Of a stretch of DNA of 64,000 nucleotides, positions 27,202-36,348 are shown one piece after another. Position 1 is the stretch's first letter. Each line of letters opens with the position of its first letter. The stretch lies in the NCBI GenBank assembly GCA_039636795.1, contig CP143430.1:3844001-3908000 (forward strand). Direction: 5' to 3'. The translations under genes and the position numbers were made by a program. The notes under the pieces were generated by a model that saw only the letters and a program-made list of their open reading frames with translations, searched no databases and was not told the DNA's origin. The stretch is from Micrococcaceae bacterium Sec5.1 (GTDB taxonomy: Bacteria; Actinomycetota; Actinomycetes; Actinomycetales; Micrococcaceae).

Positions 27202-27274
27202 TGCCTGCCGATGCCGCCCGGTCATATTACCCACCGGTACAGTGGTCATAACTGCAAAGGAAAGGCGGCAGACT

Positions 27275-27931
27275 GTGGCTGACGGCACACGGGCAAACGA
27301 TGGAGCACCAGCAAAGCAAGAACGGACTGGTTCGACGCGTTCAGCAAGGTTGCCCCGGGACGAGCGCCGCGCACAGTTGCTTAACGCCGCCTTGGAAGTT
27401 TTCGTGTCCAACGGCTTCCATGGTGCCGCCATGGACGAAATCGCCGAGACAGCGCATGTGAGCAAGCCGGTCCTGTATCAACACTTCCCTTCCAAGCGCG
27501 AGCTGTACATGGCGCTGCTGGACAGCCACCTGGCTGCCCTTACCGATTTGATGCTCAATGCGCTGAACTCAACCACGGACAACAAAGAGCGTGTGAAGGC
27601 AGTCATGCGGGCCTACTACAGGTTCATTGCCGACGACGACCAAGCACACCGGCTGGTTTTCGAGTCTGACCTCATTAATGACCCCGATGTCAGCTCGCGC
27701 TTGGAGACCTTCAACAAAACGTTCGCGGACGCAGTGGCCCACGTCATCGCCGAGGACACCAAGTTGCCCCCTCTGGAGGCGCAGCTCCTGGGCCGGGGAC
27801 TTGCAGGAATGGCGCAGGTCAGCGCCCGCTACTGGCTCGAAACCGATGGAAACCTCGACCTCGATGTAGCCAGCGATCTGATCTATCGTTTAGCTTGGCG
27901 CGGAATCAGTCGATTCCCCAAAGAGTCCTAG
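27275..27931 (+). CDS. TetR-family transcriptional regulator
   Basis: 218 aa from GTG 27275, chosen for the AAAGGAAAGG ribosome-binding stretch just upstream. The frame is open to 27197 but without a site. The N-terminal helix-turn-helix is FVSNGFHGAAMDEIAETAHV then SKPVLYQHFPSKRELY. The C-terminal domain is an all-helical ligand/dimer domain. It is divergent from moeZ and followed by a DUF3107 gene at 50 bp, the same arrangement as Rv3208-Rv3208A in M. tuberculosis as I recall it. Ligand and targets are unknown. Confidence 0.88.
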   Translation: MADGTRANDGAPAKQERTGSTRSARLPRDERRAQLLNAALEVFVSNGFHGAAMDEIAETAHVSKPVLYQHFPSKRELYMALLDSHLAALTDLMLNALNSTTDNKERVKAVMRAYYRFIADDDQAHRLVFESDLINDPDVSSRLETFNKTFADAVAHVIAEDTKLPPLEAQLLGRGLAGMAQVSARYWLETDGNLDLDVASDLIYRLAWRGISRFPKES

Positions 27932-27981
27932 GCTACAAATAGAGGACTGACTTAAAACTTGATTGGCTTGGAGGCCTTGCT

Positions 27982-28206
27982 GTGGAAGTAAAGATCGGCA
28001 TTCAGAATGTTGGCCGTGAAATCGTGCTCGAATCCGCACTCGATGCTGATGCTGTAGCCAAGATTGTCGGAGAGGCCATCTCCAAGGGTTCGGATCTGCG
28101 GCTCACGGATGAGAAAGGCCGCCAGATCATCGTTCCCGGCAGCGTGTTGGGATACGTTGAAATTGGTGCTGAGGAAGTCCGCCGCGTCGGTTTCGGCGCA
28201 CTCTAG
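27982..28206 (+). CDS. DUF3107 family protein
   Basis: 74 aa, GTG start preceded by GGAGG at a good distance. The sequence (VKIGIQNVGREIVLES, then GSVLGYVEIGAEEVRRVGFG) is typical of the short actinobacterial DUF3107 family (mycobacterial TB9.4). The fold appears to be beta-alpha with no membrane segment. Function is unknown. The linkage to a TetR gene is conserved in other actinobacteria as I recall it. Confidence 0.85.
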   Translation: MEVKIGIQNVGREIVLESALDADAVAKIVGEAISKGSDLRLTDEKGRQIIVPGSVLGYVEIGAEEVRRVGFGAL

Positions 28207-28241
28207 CGGTTCCCAGGTACAGCTGCCCCTAAGGAGTCTGC

Positions 28242-28544
28242 ATGCTTTCACTCGTTGTGGTGGTTCTTGCCACCATCGCTACAGGGTTCATCGTGTGGGC
28301 AAATGACAAGCGACACGGCAAGTACGGTATTGCATTACCGGCGGGCGTTTCGGCAACCGTCGGCGTGTTGAGCTGGATAGCTTTCATCATGGCCGGCTTT
28401 GGTTACCAGCCCGGGCTGATCTGGATTCCCTGGATCCTTCCGATCGTGCTGGGGACGGCCATCTCGATTGCCGTTGTGGTCTTTCTGGGTCGCCAGCGCA
28501 CCAAGCATGACACCGCTGCCCTGACCAAAGCTTTGAGGCTCTAG
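28242..28544 (+). CDS. Small integral membrane protein, unknown function
   Basis: 100 aa, ATG preceded by AAGGAG. It has three hydrophobic segments (about residues 3-19, 30-52 and 60-82) and a basic C-terminus (GRQRTKHDTAALTK). No known family recognised. It lies 35 bp after the DUF3107 gene, probably in the same operon, and is followed by a strong hairpin. Confidence 0.75.
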   Translation: MLSLVVVVLATIATGFIVWANDKRHGKYGIALPAGVSATVGVLSWIAFIMAGFGYQPGLIWIPWILPIVLGTAISIAVVVFLGRQRTKHDTAALTKALRL

Positions 28545-28574
28545 GCGTTGCACGCAGTTAAACGACGCTGGGCT

Positions 28575-28620
28575 TAAACGACGCTGGCCATCACCCGTGG
28601 GTGATGGCCACCGTCGCTTA
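28575..28620. terminator. Bidirectional hairpin between convergent genes
   Basis: A 22-bp stem with two mismatches (28575-28596 with 28599-28620) has an 11-bp perfect inner part, GGCCATCACCC. It separates the membrane-protein gene from the convergent dehydratase gene. There is no T-run. A partial direct copy (TTAAACGACGCTGG) precedes the left arm. Confidence 0.65.
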
Positions 28621-28634
28621 ACCTTCCAGCCCGC

Positions 28635-28970
28635 TCAAACTCCCGGGTAGCGATCCGGCTGCGCCAAGGCACCGGACGCGGCCGCGGCCTCGCTCACGGC
28701 AGCGGCTGCCGCGATGTCGCGTTGGGTCACCTGGCCGCCTGCGTCATGGGAAACGTAGCGCAAGAACACCCTGTTGTAACGCCAGTCAAGATCAGGGTGG
28801 TGGTTCTGTTCCTCGGCGATCCGGCCAATGGCGGCGATAAGCGCCAGGGCGTCGGCCGCCGTCGAGGTTTTGAATACCGTCACGAGGCCGTCCTGGAGCT
28901 TCCAGTCCGGAAGGTCCTTGAGGGCGGTCTCCACGGCGATCTGGGTCAATGGCTCTTTCCTGTCAGCCAC
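28635..28970 (-). CDS. Pterin-4a-carbinolamine dehydratase
   Basis: 111 aa (112 if the preceding GTG at 28973 is used; AGGAG fits 28970 better). The signature EEQNHHPDLDWRYNRV, with its His-His and later Asp, defines the family. The enzyme dehydrates 4a-hydroxytetrahydropterin and also occurs as a moonlighting or molybdopterin-related protein. It lies 31 bp after thiG on the same strand, so it may be read from the TPP-controlled thi operon. No aromatic amino-acid hydroxylase is seen in the window. Confidence 0.88.
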   Translation of the reverse strand: MADRKEPLTQIAVETALKDLPDWKLQDGLVTVFKTSTAADALALIAAIGRIAEEQNHHPDLDWRYNRVFLRYVSHDAGGQVTQRDIAAAAAVSEAAAASGALAQPDRYPGV

Positions 28971-29001
28971 CACTGCTCCTTCATTGAGAGGAACTCTGCA
29001 T

Positions 29002-30036
<1,035 letters not shown>

Positions 30037-30040
<4 letters not shown>

Positions 30041-31284
30041 GGTGTGTCCTTGGTTGCTGGTTGGAGGCGGTGATCCGGCGTTGCCGTAAATCGATCAGGG
30101 GTGAAGTTGGACCATCGGGGATCGACTGACCCGCTGATCAGCCCGCCGACGATTCTGGCGGCCACAGGCGTCAACAGGACGCCATGGCGGAAGAACCCGG
30201 TTGCGATTAGGAGACCGTCGATGGTGCCCGCGCGCCCGGTAACCCGTCCCAGTAATGGTGCGTTGTCCGGAGTGCCGGGCCGTGCGCGAGCTGTCGCTTC
30301 CAGGAGTTCCAGCTCCGCCACCGCAGGCACCAGGATTTGGGCGTCCCGCAGGAGTTGGTAGACGCCTCCGGCGGAGACTGCATTGGTGGACGCGGATAGT
30401 CCGTCCTCGCGCTGGGTGGCTCCAATCACCACGGTGCCATCGTCCCGGGGCACGATGTAAACGGGCACCCCGCGGACAATACCCCGGATGGTGGATGTGA
30501 GGAGGGGCTGGAGGTGGTGGGGGACGCGCAGCCTGAGGATGTCACCGTAAACGGGCCGCAGAGGAAGACTGAGACCTTCGGGGAGATTACCGATCCTTGC
30601 CGCGTCCAGCCCGCAGGCGATCACAGTTTCCGAGGCCGCGACTGCGCCAGAAGCCAGTTCAACCCCGGAGACGCGGTCCCCATCCCAGAGCAAACGGGAT
30701 GCTTGGAACGGCAGGGCGAAACCGTCCTCCGCTCCGGAAACCCACGTTGCGTCACCTGGTCCGTGGGCTGCCAACCCTTCCATGAGGCATCGTGCAAGCC
30801 GCCGCGGGTCCACTTGGTGGTCGGCCGGTATGTCGAAGGCACAGGAAATCTGTGGACTCAGCAAAGGCTCACGTTGGCGCGCCTCCCGCAATGACAATGG
30901 CTCCACGTGCAGCCCCGCGGCCTGCTGGACTGTGCGGAGGTCTGCGAGGGCGCGGCGGTCGGCGGCATCGGCACCAACGGCGATTGTCGGCGTCGTACGG
31001 TATCCGGTGGCTGATTCGCCGCCATGGACGCCCCGGATGAAAGCAGGCCAAAGTTGGGAGGATTCCAGCATGAGTTCCAGGAGGTCTTCCTCCTGGTAGT
31101 GGAGTTCGCTGACCGGAGCCAGCATCCCGGCGGCAGCAAACGTCGCACCGGCCGCGGGGGTGGGATCAATGAGGACCACCGAGCGGCCCTGGCGGCGCGC
31201 TTCATGGGCGATGCCAAGGCCGATGATGCCGCCACCAACCACTGCAACGTCTGCCTGCAAGGGGGTTTGGCCGGATTCTGCCAT
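30037..31284 (-). CDS. thiO: Glycine oxidase
   Basis: 415 aa FAD-dependent oxidase that supplies the imine of glycine to ThiG. FAD motif [20 protein letters not shown], with the acidic residue replaced by Asp in VVLIDPT. C-terminal [15 protein letters not shown] is typical of ThiO. It is the first gene of thiO-thiS-thiG, directly behind the TPP riboswitch. Its ribosome-binding stretch (AGGGAAGGA) overlaps the 3' end of the switch. Confidence 0.92.
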
Positions 31285-31290
31285 GTGTTT

Positions 31291-31390
31291 CCTTCCCTAC
31301 GCCGGTACTAGCCGGATCAGGTCAAGCGGTCGGCGCTGAAGCCCTCTCAGCCGGACGGTCATATGACGCTGTCACGGCTCCCGCAGTACG
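31291..31390 (-). promoter_or_regulatory. TPP riboswitch (THI element) upstream of thiO
   Basis: Read on the minus strand it contains the conserved blocks GGCTGAGAGGGC, TTGACCTGATCCGGC and TAGTACCGGCGTAGGGAAGG in the right order, ending 7-8 nt before the thiO ATG. The purine-rich ribosome-binding site lies in the final block. Ligand binding therefore probably blocks translation of thiO and so of the coupled thiS and thiG. Borders are approximate. Confidence 0.92.
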
Positions 31391-31408
31391 TGCCCAGTTT
31401 AGAGGAAC

Positions 31409-31414
31409 TACTCT
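31409..31414 (+). promoter_or_regulatory. -10 hexamer of probable leaderless thiE
   Basis: TACTCT ends 7 nt before the thiE ATG (31422). This places the start site at the ATG and leaves no room for a riboswitch on the thiE side. Confidence 0.55.
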
Positions 31415-31421
31415 GGTTTCC

Positions 31422-32105
31422 ATGACCCAGCATGATGTCCACACCACTGCCCGCCTTTACTTGTGCACTGATGCCCGCAAACGCCAAGGCGATTTCGAAG
31501 ACTTCGTCGACGCCGCGTTTGAGGGCGGCGTTGACATCATCCAGCTTCGCGACAAGACGCTCGAGGCCGCTGAGGAGCTTGAGGTACTGGAGGTTCTGCA
31601 CAACGTCGCCCAACGGCACGGACGGCTGTGGGCCGTCAATGACCGCGCCGATGTTGCCAGTATTTCCGGGGCTCCGGTGTTCCATATCGGGCAAAAGGAC
31701 ATCCCCCTGCCCGCCGCACGGCACCTCCTCCACGACCGCACCGTGATCGGCCTTTCCACCCATACGCCGGAACAGGTTGACGCCGCGATAGCTGCCTCCC
31801 CTGGCAGGAGCGGACTGGATTATTTCTGTGTTGGTCCGGTGTGGGCAACGCCCACAAAGCCCGGCCGTGAAGCAGTCGGGCTGGATCTGGTCACATATGC
31901 CGCAGAAGCCGTAAAGCGCGCGGATGCGGAGACCGTAGGTGGCGTCCTCCTCCCCTGGTTCGCGATTGGCGGCATCGACCTCACCAACATTGAACAGGTG
32001 GTGGCTGCGGGAGCGAGCCGGATCGTCGTGGTGCGGGCCATTACTGAGGCGGAGGATCCGACGGCGGCGGCAAAGACTCTGCTGGAAGCGCTCGACGCCG
32101 GATAA
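31422..32105 (+). CDS. thiE: Thiamine phosphate synthase
   Basis: 227 aa TIM barrel joining the hydroxymethylpyrimidine and thiazole halves of thiamine. Pyrophosphate and substrate elements [44 protein letters not shown] and [12 protein letters not shown] are in order. It is divergent from thiO-thiS-thiG and lies outside the TPP riboswitch. Confidence 0.93.
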   Translation: MTQHDVHTTARLYLCTDARKRQGDFEDFVDAAFEGGVDIIQLRDKTLEAAEELEVLEVLHNVAQRHGRLWAVNDRADVASISGAPVFHIGQKDIPLPAARHLLHDRTVIGLSTHTPEQVDAAIAASPGRSGLDYFCVGPVWATPTKPGREAVGLDLVTYAAEAVKRADAETVGGVLLPWFAIGGIDLTNIEQVVAAGASRIVVVRAITEAEDPTAAAKTLLEALDAG

Positions 32106-32149
32106 TCACCGCCGGCGCCCTGGCGGCAGCCGAGGATATGCGAAGTCTC

Positions 32150-32818
32150 TTAAGCCGTGAGCCCGAGCCCGGACATCCGTCGACCATGCCGCTCGGCAAG
32201 TTCAGCGGTAAGGACCTTGACTGCAGTGCGGGCATCCCCGCCGCCCTTGAGCAGCGGTCCCAAGTGAGGATGTTCCATGCCCACGCGTTGGGCCTGGGTC
32301 AGCGCTTCACCGACGAGGCGGCGGCCCCACAAAGCCAGTCGCGATGCCAGGCGAGGATCATCAGCCAGGGCCCTGCGCACGAGGACGCGTAATACTTCCG
32401 TGGCTTGGTCGGCGGAGGCAACCTTCTGGACAAAGAGTTGCGTCCCGCCGTCAAGGTACGAAGCGACCAGGCGGTAAAAGTCCGATGACACGGTGTCGAT
32501 CACATAGGCCTTCATGACTGATTCAAACCAGTCCGCCGGCTTTGTTCGCTCATGGAAGTGGTCAAACGAGCGCTGGAACGGAAGCATGGCCCCTTCGGCA
32601 TCGAGTCCCATCTCCGAGAGCCGGCTGCTGATCAAGGCAAAGTTTCCGTAAGCCCCGACGGCGATCTTTGCCAACACTGCCCTGTCGTGCAGGGTGGGAG
32701 CGTACCGGGAGTCGAAAGACAGCCGGCCAAACGCCGAGAGCTCGCCGTACGCCATGGCTCCCAGCAGCTCCGAAGAGAGGCGCTGGACGCGAGCATTATC
32801 GTCCAAGGAAGTGCTCAT
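32150..32818 (-). CDS. MiaE-like ferritin-fold protein
   Basis: 222 aa, nearly all helical. It resembles the actinobacterial MiaE-like (tRNA-(ms2io6A)-hydroxylase-like) family: ELLGAMAYGELSAFGRLS, then VGAYGNFALISSRLSEMG and FESVMKAYVIDTVSSDFYRL. The Glu-x2-His pairs that hold the diiron site in true ferritin-like hydroxylases are not obvious, so enzymatic activity is uncertain. It is divergent from an RNB ribonuclease gene, 41 bp apart, and both genes appear to be leaderless. Confidence 0.75.
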   Translation of the reverse strand: MSTSLDDNARVQRLSSELLGAMAYGELSAFGRLSFDSRYAPTLHDRAVLAKIAVGAYGNFALISSRLSEMGLDAEGAMLPFQRSFDHFHERTKPADWFESVMKAYVIDTVSSDFYRLVASYLDGGTQLFVQKVASADQATEVLRVLVRRALADDPRLASRLALWGRRLVGEALTQAQRVGMEHPHLGPLLKGGGDARTAVKVLTAELAERHGRRMSGLGLTA

Positions 32819-32824
32819 GGTCCA

Positions 32825-32830
32825 AGACTA
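32825..32830 (-). promoter_or_regulatory. -10 hexamer of probable leaderless MiaE-like gene
   Basis: TAGTCT on the minus strand, 6 nt before the ATG at 32818. It shares a 41-bp spacer with a second such hexamer facing the other way. Confidence 0.55.
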
Positions 32831-32846
32831 TCCAGCGATTTCGGGC

Positions 32847-32852
32847 TAACCT
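32847..32852 (+). promoter_or_regulatory. -10 hexamer of probable leaderless RNB gene
   Basis: TAACCT, 7 nt before the GTG at 32860. It also supports that start over the longer open frame. Confidence 0.5.
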
Positions 32853-32859
32853 GATTTTC

Positions 32860-34344
32860 GTGTCACATCATCGGATTTCGCCCAACGTCGACGACTCGTC
32901 GGACCAGCTCGCAGAGGCATTTGCAGCCCTTCGGACCGAACTGGAGCTCCCAGGCGAGTATCCGGCCGAAGCCGTGGCGGAAGCCAGGAAAGCAGTAGAA
33001 AAACACACACTGCCAGAGCGTGACCTCAGGGACATTCCGTTCGTGACCATCGATCCAGCCACGTCCACCGATCTGGACCAGGCCGTATTCATTGAACGGG
33101 CCGGCAACGGCTACAAAGTCCTCTACGCAATCGCCGACGTGCCATCCTTTGTTGCTCCCGGCGGGGCGCTCGATGCAGAGACGCGGCAACGGGGACAAAC
33201 GTTCTACGCTCCTGACGGGAGGATCCCCCTGCACCCGGAAGTGATCAGCGAGAACGCCGGAAGCCTGTTGGCTGGTCAGGACTGCAGCGCCTTCGTGTGG
33301 GACTTCGAACTCGACCACAATGCGGAGGTGTCCGCTACGTCGGTGGCCCGTGGCACTGTCCGTAGCCGCGCCAAGCTCAGTTACAAGGGTGCCCAGGAAC
33401 AGATCGATGCCGGCACAGCCCCAACGGTCCTGAAGCTCCTCAAGGAGGTTGGCCTGAAGCGGGTGGAACTGGAACGGCTGCGCGGTGGCGCCAACCTGAA
33501 CATGCCCGAGCAGGAAATCGTCCAGGCGACCGGCGGCGGGGGCTACAGGATTGTGGCCGCGCCCTCCCTGCCGGTGGAGGACTGGAACGCGCAGATATCC
33601 CTCATGACCGGGATGGCAGCGGCCCAACTGATGCTCGACGGAAAAGTGGGCATCCTGCGCACCATGCCGGCGCCGGATGAACGGTCGCTGCTCCATTTCA
33701 AGCGCCAGACCAAGGCACTGGGGAAACCGTGGGACGGCGAGGTTACCTACGGTGAGTACCTTCGGACACTTGACGCTTCGGATCCCAAACAGCTTGCCAT
33801 CCTGCACTCGGCAGGCACGCTGTTCCGCGGCGCAGGGTACACGCCTTTCGATGGTGAGCTTCCCCCAAACGTCATCCAGTCAGCCATCGGCGCACCCTAT
33901 GCTCACACCACTGCCCCTTTGCGCCGACTCATCGACCGCTTTGTCCTGGTGATCTGCGAGGCCCTCAGCAACGGCCACCAGATCCCGGCGTGGGCGCGGG
34001 AAGCACTTCCATCCCTGCCCGAGATCATGGCGTCATCCGACCAACTGGCCGGGCGGCTTGAGCGTCTGGCCATGGACACCGTGGAAGCTGCACTCGTCGC
34101 GAACCACATCGGCGAGGAGTTCGATGCAGTGGTCATCTCCGGTTCCAAGCCGTCCAATGGGACCACCAATGGCAATGGAAGGGGAAACGGAAACGGCAAT
34201 GGGCCCTTCGGCATCATCCAGATCGCTGAACCCGCCGTGACAGCCCGGTGCGACGGCGAACTGGAGTCAGGCACCAAGGTCCGGGTGCAACTCCTGAAGG
34301 CCGATATCGCCAGCCGCGAGATCCGTTTTACCCTGCTCCCCTGA
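32860..34344 (+). CDS. RNB-domain ribonuclease (RNase II/R-like)
   Basis: 494 aa from GTG 32860. The RNB catalytic core begins PFVTIDPATSTDLDQAV, with the aspartates that bind magnesium, and continues with YAIADVPSFV and DGRIPLHPEVISE; the barrel ends with YAHTTAPLRRLIDRFV. Processive 3'-5' RNA degradation is the family role. It lacks the long N-terminal cold-shock domains of RNase R, and only a short C-terminal beta region may represent an S1 remnant. An Asn/Gly-rich stretch (about residues 428-445, GNGRGNGNGNG) interrupts it. The frame to 32668 is open but antisense to the MiaE-like gene. Confidence 0.88.
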   Translation: MSHHRISPNVDDSSDQLAEAFAALRTELELPGEYPAEAVAEARKAVEKHTLPERDLRDIPFVTIDPATSTDLDQAVFIERAGNGYKVLYAIADVPSFVAPGGALDAETRQRGQTFYAPDGRIPLHPEVISENAGSLLAGQDCSAFVWDFELDHNAEVSATSVARGTVRSRAKLSYKGAQEQIDAGTAPTVLKLLKEVGLKRVELERLRGGANLNMPEQEIVQATGGGGYRIVAAPSLPVEDWNAQISLMTGMAAAQLMLDGKVGILRTMPAPDERSLLHFKRQTKALGKPWDGEVTYGEYLRTLDASDPKQLAILHSAGTLFRGAGYTPFDGELPPNVIQSAIGAPYAHTTAPLRRLIDRFVLVICEALSNGHQIPAWAREALPSLPEIMASSDQLAGRLERLAMDTVEAALVANHIGEEFDAVVISGSKPSNGTTNGNGRGNGNGNGPFGIIQIAEPAVTARCDGELESGTKVRVQLLKADIASREIRFTLLP

Positions 34345-34630
34345 AGCCCCGCAGCACGCGAACTACCGCCGATCCGGGCTTTAGGGCTCCCAGAGGATAG
34401 ACTGACCCTGTAGTAATGGATGCCCGGTCGTTGATTCAGTTAATTTTTGAACTCAACAAGCCCGCCCCTACGCGATCTTGAGATGTGCCCGCTGGTCACC
34501 AGTGCCAGTACTTAGATAGCCCGCGATCGGCTTCCACTGGATTAGCTTGCGCGCCCGTTCGTGCTCCGGTACGGCTCCGCCACCCGTTGAGCATGCAGCG
34601 CCAATGCCCAAATGAATAAGGAAACTCCCT
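34345..34630 (+). promoter_or_regulatory. Long leader region of the DEAD-box helicase gene
   Basis: 286 bases without a gene. A -10-like TAGACT (34398-34403) would give a leader of about 220 nt. Inside it is an imperfect hairpin (34430-34457, GTTGATTCA with TGAACTCAAC), an 11-base CTGGTCACCAG palindrome and, at the end, the AAGGA ribosome site. RNA-helicase genes in other bacteria often carry long autoregulatory leaders; here this is inference. Confidence 0.4.
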
Positions 34631-36340
34631 GTGAGTGAATTGCACACCCATGAAGTCCTGACGGACGCCACCGGCACCGAATCCATCGAGCCCGAGGAAA
34701 CGATCATCTCTGATGAGACGCCCCACGAGATCGAAGAGAAATCGTTCGCTGACTACAACGTCCGCGCCGACATCGTCGAATCCCTCGCCGACGCCGGCAT
34801 TACCCACCCCTTCCCCATTCAGGCCATGACGCTGCCCGTAGCCCTCAGCGGCCACGACATCATCGGCCAGGCCAAGACCGGTACAGGCAAGACCCTCGGT
34901 TTCGGCATTCCGGCATTGCAGCGCGTGGAAGGCCGGGATGACCCCGGCTACGCCAAGCTCGCCGTCCCCGGCGCACCGCAGGCCCTGGTCATCGTTCCTA
35001 CACGTGAGCTTGCGGTACAGGTGGCTAATGATCTTCAGACGGCATCCCGTAAACGCAACGCCCGCATCGCCACGATCTATGGTGGCCGCGCTTACGAGCC
35101 ACAGGTTGACGCCCTGCAGAAGGGTGTCGAGGTAGTTGTCGGCACGCCAGGCCGTTTGATTGACCTCTACAAGCAGAAGCACCTCAGCCTGAAAAACGTC
35201 AAAATGGTGATCCTGGACGAGGCCGACGAAATGCTGGACCTCGGCTTCCTGCCGGACGTGGAAACACTGATCGCAGGTACGCCGGCCGTGCGCCAGACCT
35301 TGCTCTTCTCTGCCACCATGCCTGGCCCGGTCATCGCGATGGCCCGCCGCTACATGACGCAGCCCACCCACATCCGCGCTGCCGATCCGAACGACGAAGG
35401 CCTCACCAAGCGCGACATCCGCCAGCTCATCTACCGTGCCCACAGCATGGACAAGACCGAGGTAGTGGCCCGCATCCTCCAGGCCCGCGGACGCGGCCGC
35501 ACCATTATCTTCACCAAGACGAAACGCACAGCTGCCAAGGTCGCCGAGGAACTGGTCGACCGCGGATTTGCCGCTGCTGCGATCCATGGTGACCTTGGCC
35601 AAGGCGCCCGCGAGCAGGCTCTCCGTGCTTTCCGCAACAACAAGGTGGACGTCCTGGTTGCCACGGACGTTGCCGCCCGTGGCATCGACGTGGACGACGT
35701 TACGCACGTTATCAACTACCAGTGCGTGGAAGACGAAAAGATCTACCTGCACCGCGTGGGCCGTACCGGCCGAGCCGGCAACAAGGGAACCGCCGTCACC
35801 TTCGTCGACTGGGACGACATGCCCCGCTGGGGCCTGATCAACAAAGCACTGGGGCTCAGCGTTCCGGAGCCGGTTGAAACCTACTCCTCCTCCCCCCACC
35901 TCTACAGTGACCTCGACATTCCCGAGGGCACCAAGGGCCGCCTCCCGCGCAATAAGCGTACGCTTGCCGGTGTCGATGCCGAGGTCCTCGAGGACCTGGG
36001 CGAAACAGGCAAGAAGAACTCCCGTTCCGGCGGTTCATCCCGTGACGGTGGACGCGATGGCGGCCGTGGCAGGGACGGCGGCCGTGGCCGTGGAAACGCA
36101 GCCAAGTCCAGCGAAGCCAACTCAGAATCCAACGGTGAGGGCGGACGCAACCGTACACGCCGCCGTCGTACATCCGACGCCGATGCGGCCCCTGCTGCCG
36201 GTTCCTCCGAAACCCGCACCGCGACCGGCGAAAATGCCGAGAAGCCAGCCCGCACGCGCCGTACCCGCACGCGCCGTCGTAACGGCGAAGTGGTTTCCGG
36301 CGAGACCGCTGGCGCCCAGCCCGGCAACTCCGAGGCCTAA
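34631..36340 (+). CDS. DEAD-box ATP-dependent RNA helicase
   Basis: 569 aa, GTG start with AAGGA upstream. All helicase motifs are present: Q motif (FPIQAMTLP), I (AKTGTGKT), Ia (PTRELAVQ), II (VILDEADEMLD), III (SATMP), V (ATDVAARGIDV) and VI (HRVGRTGRAG). The C-terminal 140 residues are disordered, with an Arg-Gly-rich block (RGRDGGRGRG) and several basic RTRRRR patches that should bind RNA. CsdA/RhlE-like. Likely roles are unfolding of RNA at low temperature, ribosome assembly and RNA decay. It sits 286 bp after the RNB ribonuclease, which suggests a shared RNA-metabolism theme. Confidence 0.92.
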   Translation: MSELHTHEVLTDATGTESIEPEETIISDETPHEIEEKSFADYNVRADIVESLADAGITHPFPIQAMTLPVALSGHDIIGQAKTGTGKTLGFGIPALQRVEGRDDPGYAKLAVPGAPQALVIVPTRELAVQVANDLQTASRKRNARIATIYGGRAYEPQVDALQKGVEVVVGTPGRLIDLYKQKHLSLKNVKMVILDEADEMLDLGFLPDVETLIAGTPAVRQTLLFSATMPGPVIAMARRYMTQPTHIRAADPNDEGLTKRDIRQLIYRAHSMDKTEVVARILQARGRGRTIIFTKTKRTAAKVAEELVDRGFAAAAIHGDLGQGAREQALRAFRNNKVDVLVATDVAARGIDVDDVTHVINYQCVEDEKIYLHRVGRTGRAGNKGTAVTFVDWDDMPRWGLINKALGLSVPEPVETYSSSPHLYSDLDIPEGTKGRLPRNKRTLAGVDAEVLEDLGETGKKNSRSGGSSRDGGRDGGRGRDGGRGRGNAAKSSEANSESNGEGGRNRTRRRRTSDADAAPAAGSSETRTATGENAEKPARTRRTRTRRRNGEVVSGETAGAQPGNSEA

Positions 36341-36348
36341 AGTCCTCA

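Noticed and set aside
32668..32859. Longer N-terminus for the RNB ribonuclease
   Set aside because: Antisense to the MiaE-like gene. The GTG at 32860 has a -10 hexamer 7 nt upstream.
34496..35899. 467-aa open frame on the minus strand
   Set aside because: Shadow of the DEAD-box helicase gene, which holds all helicase motifs.
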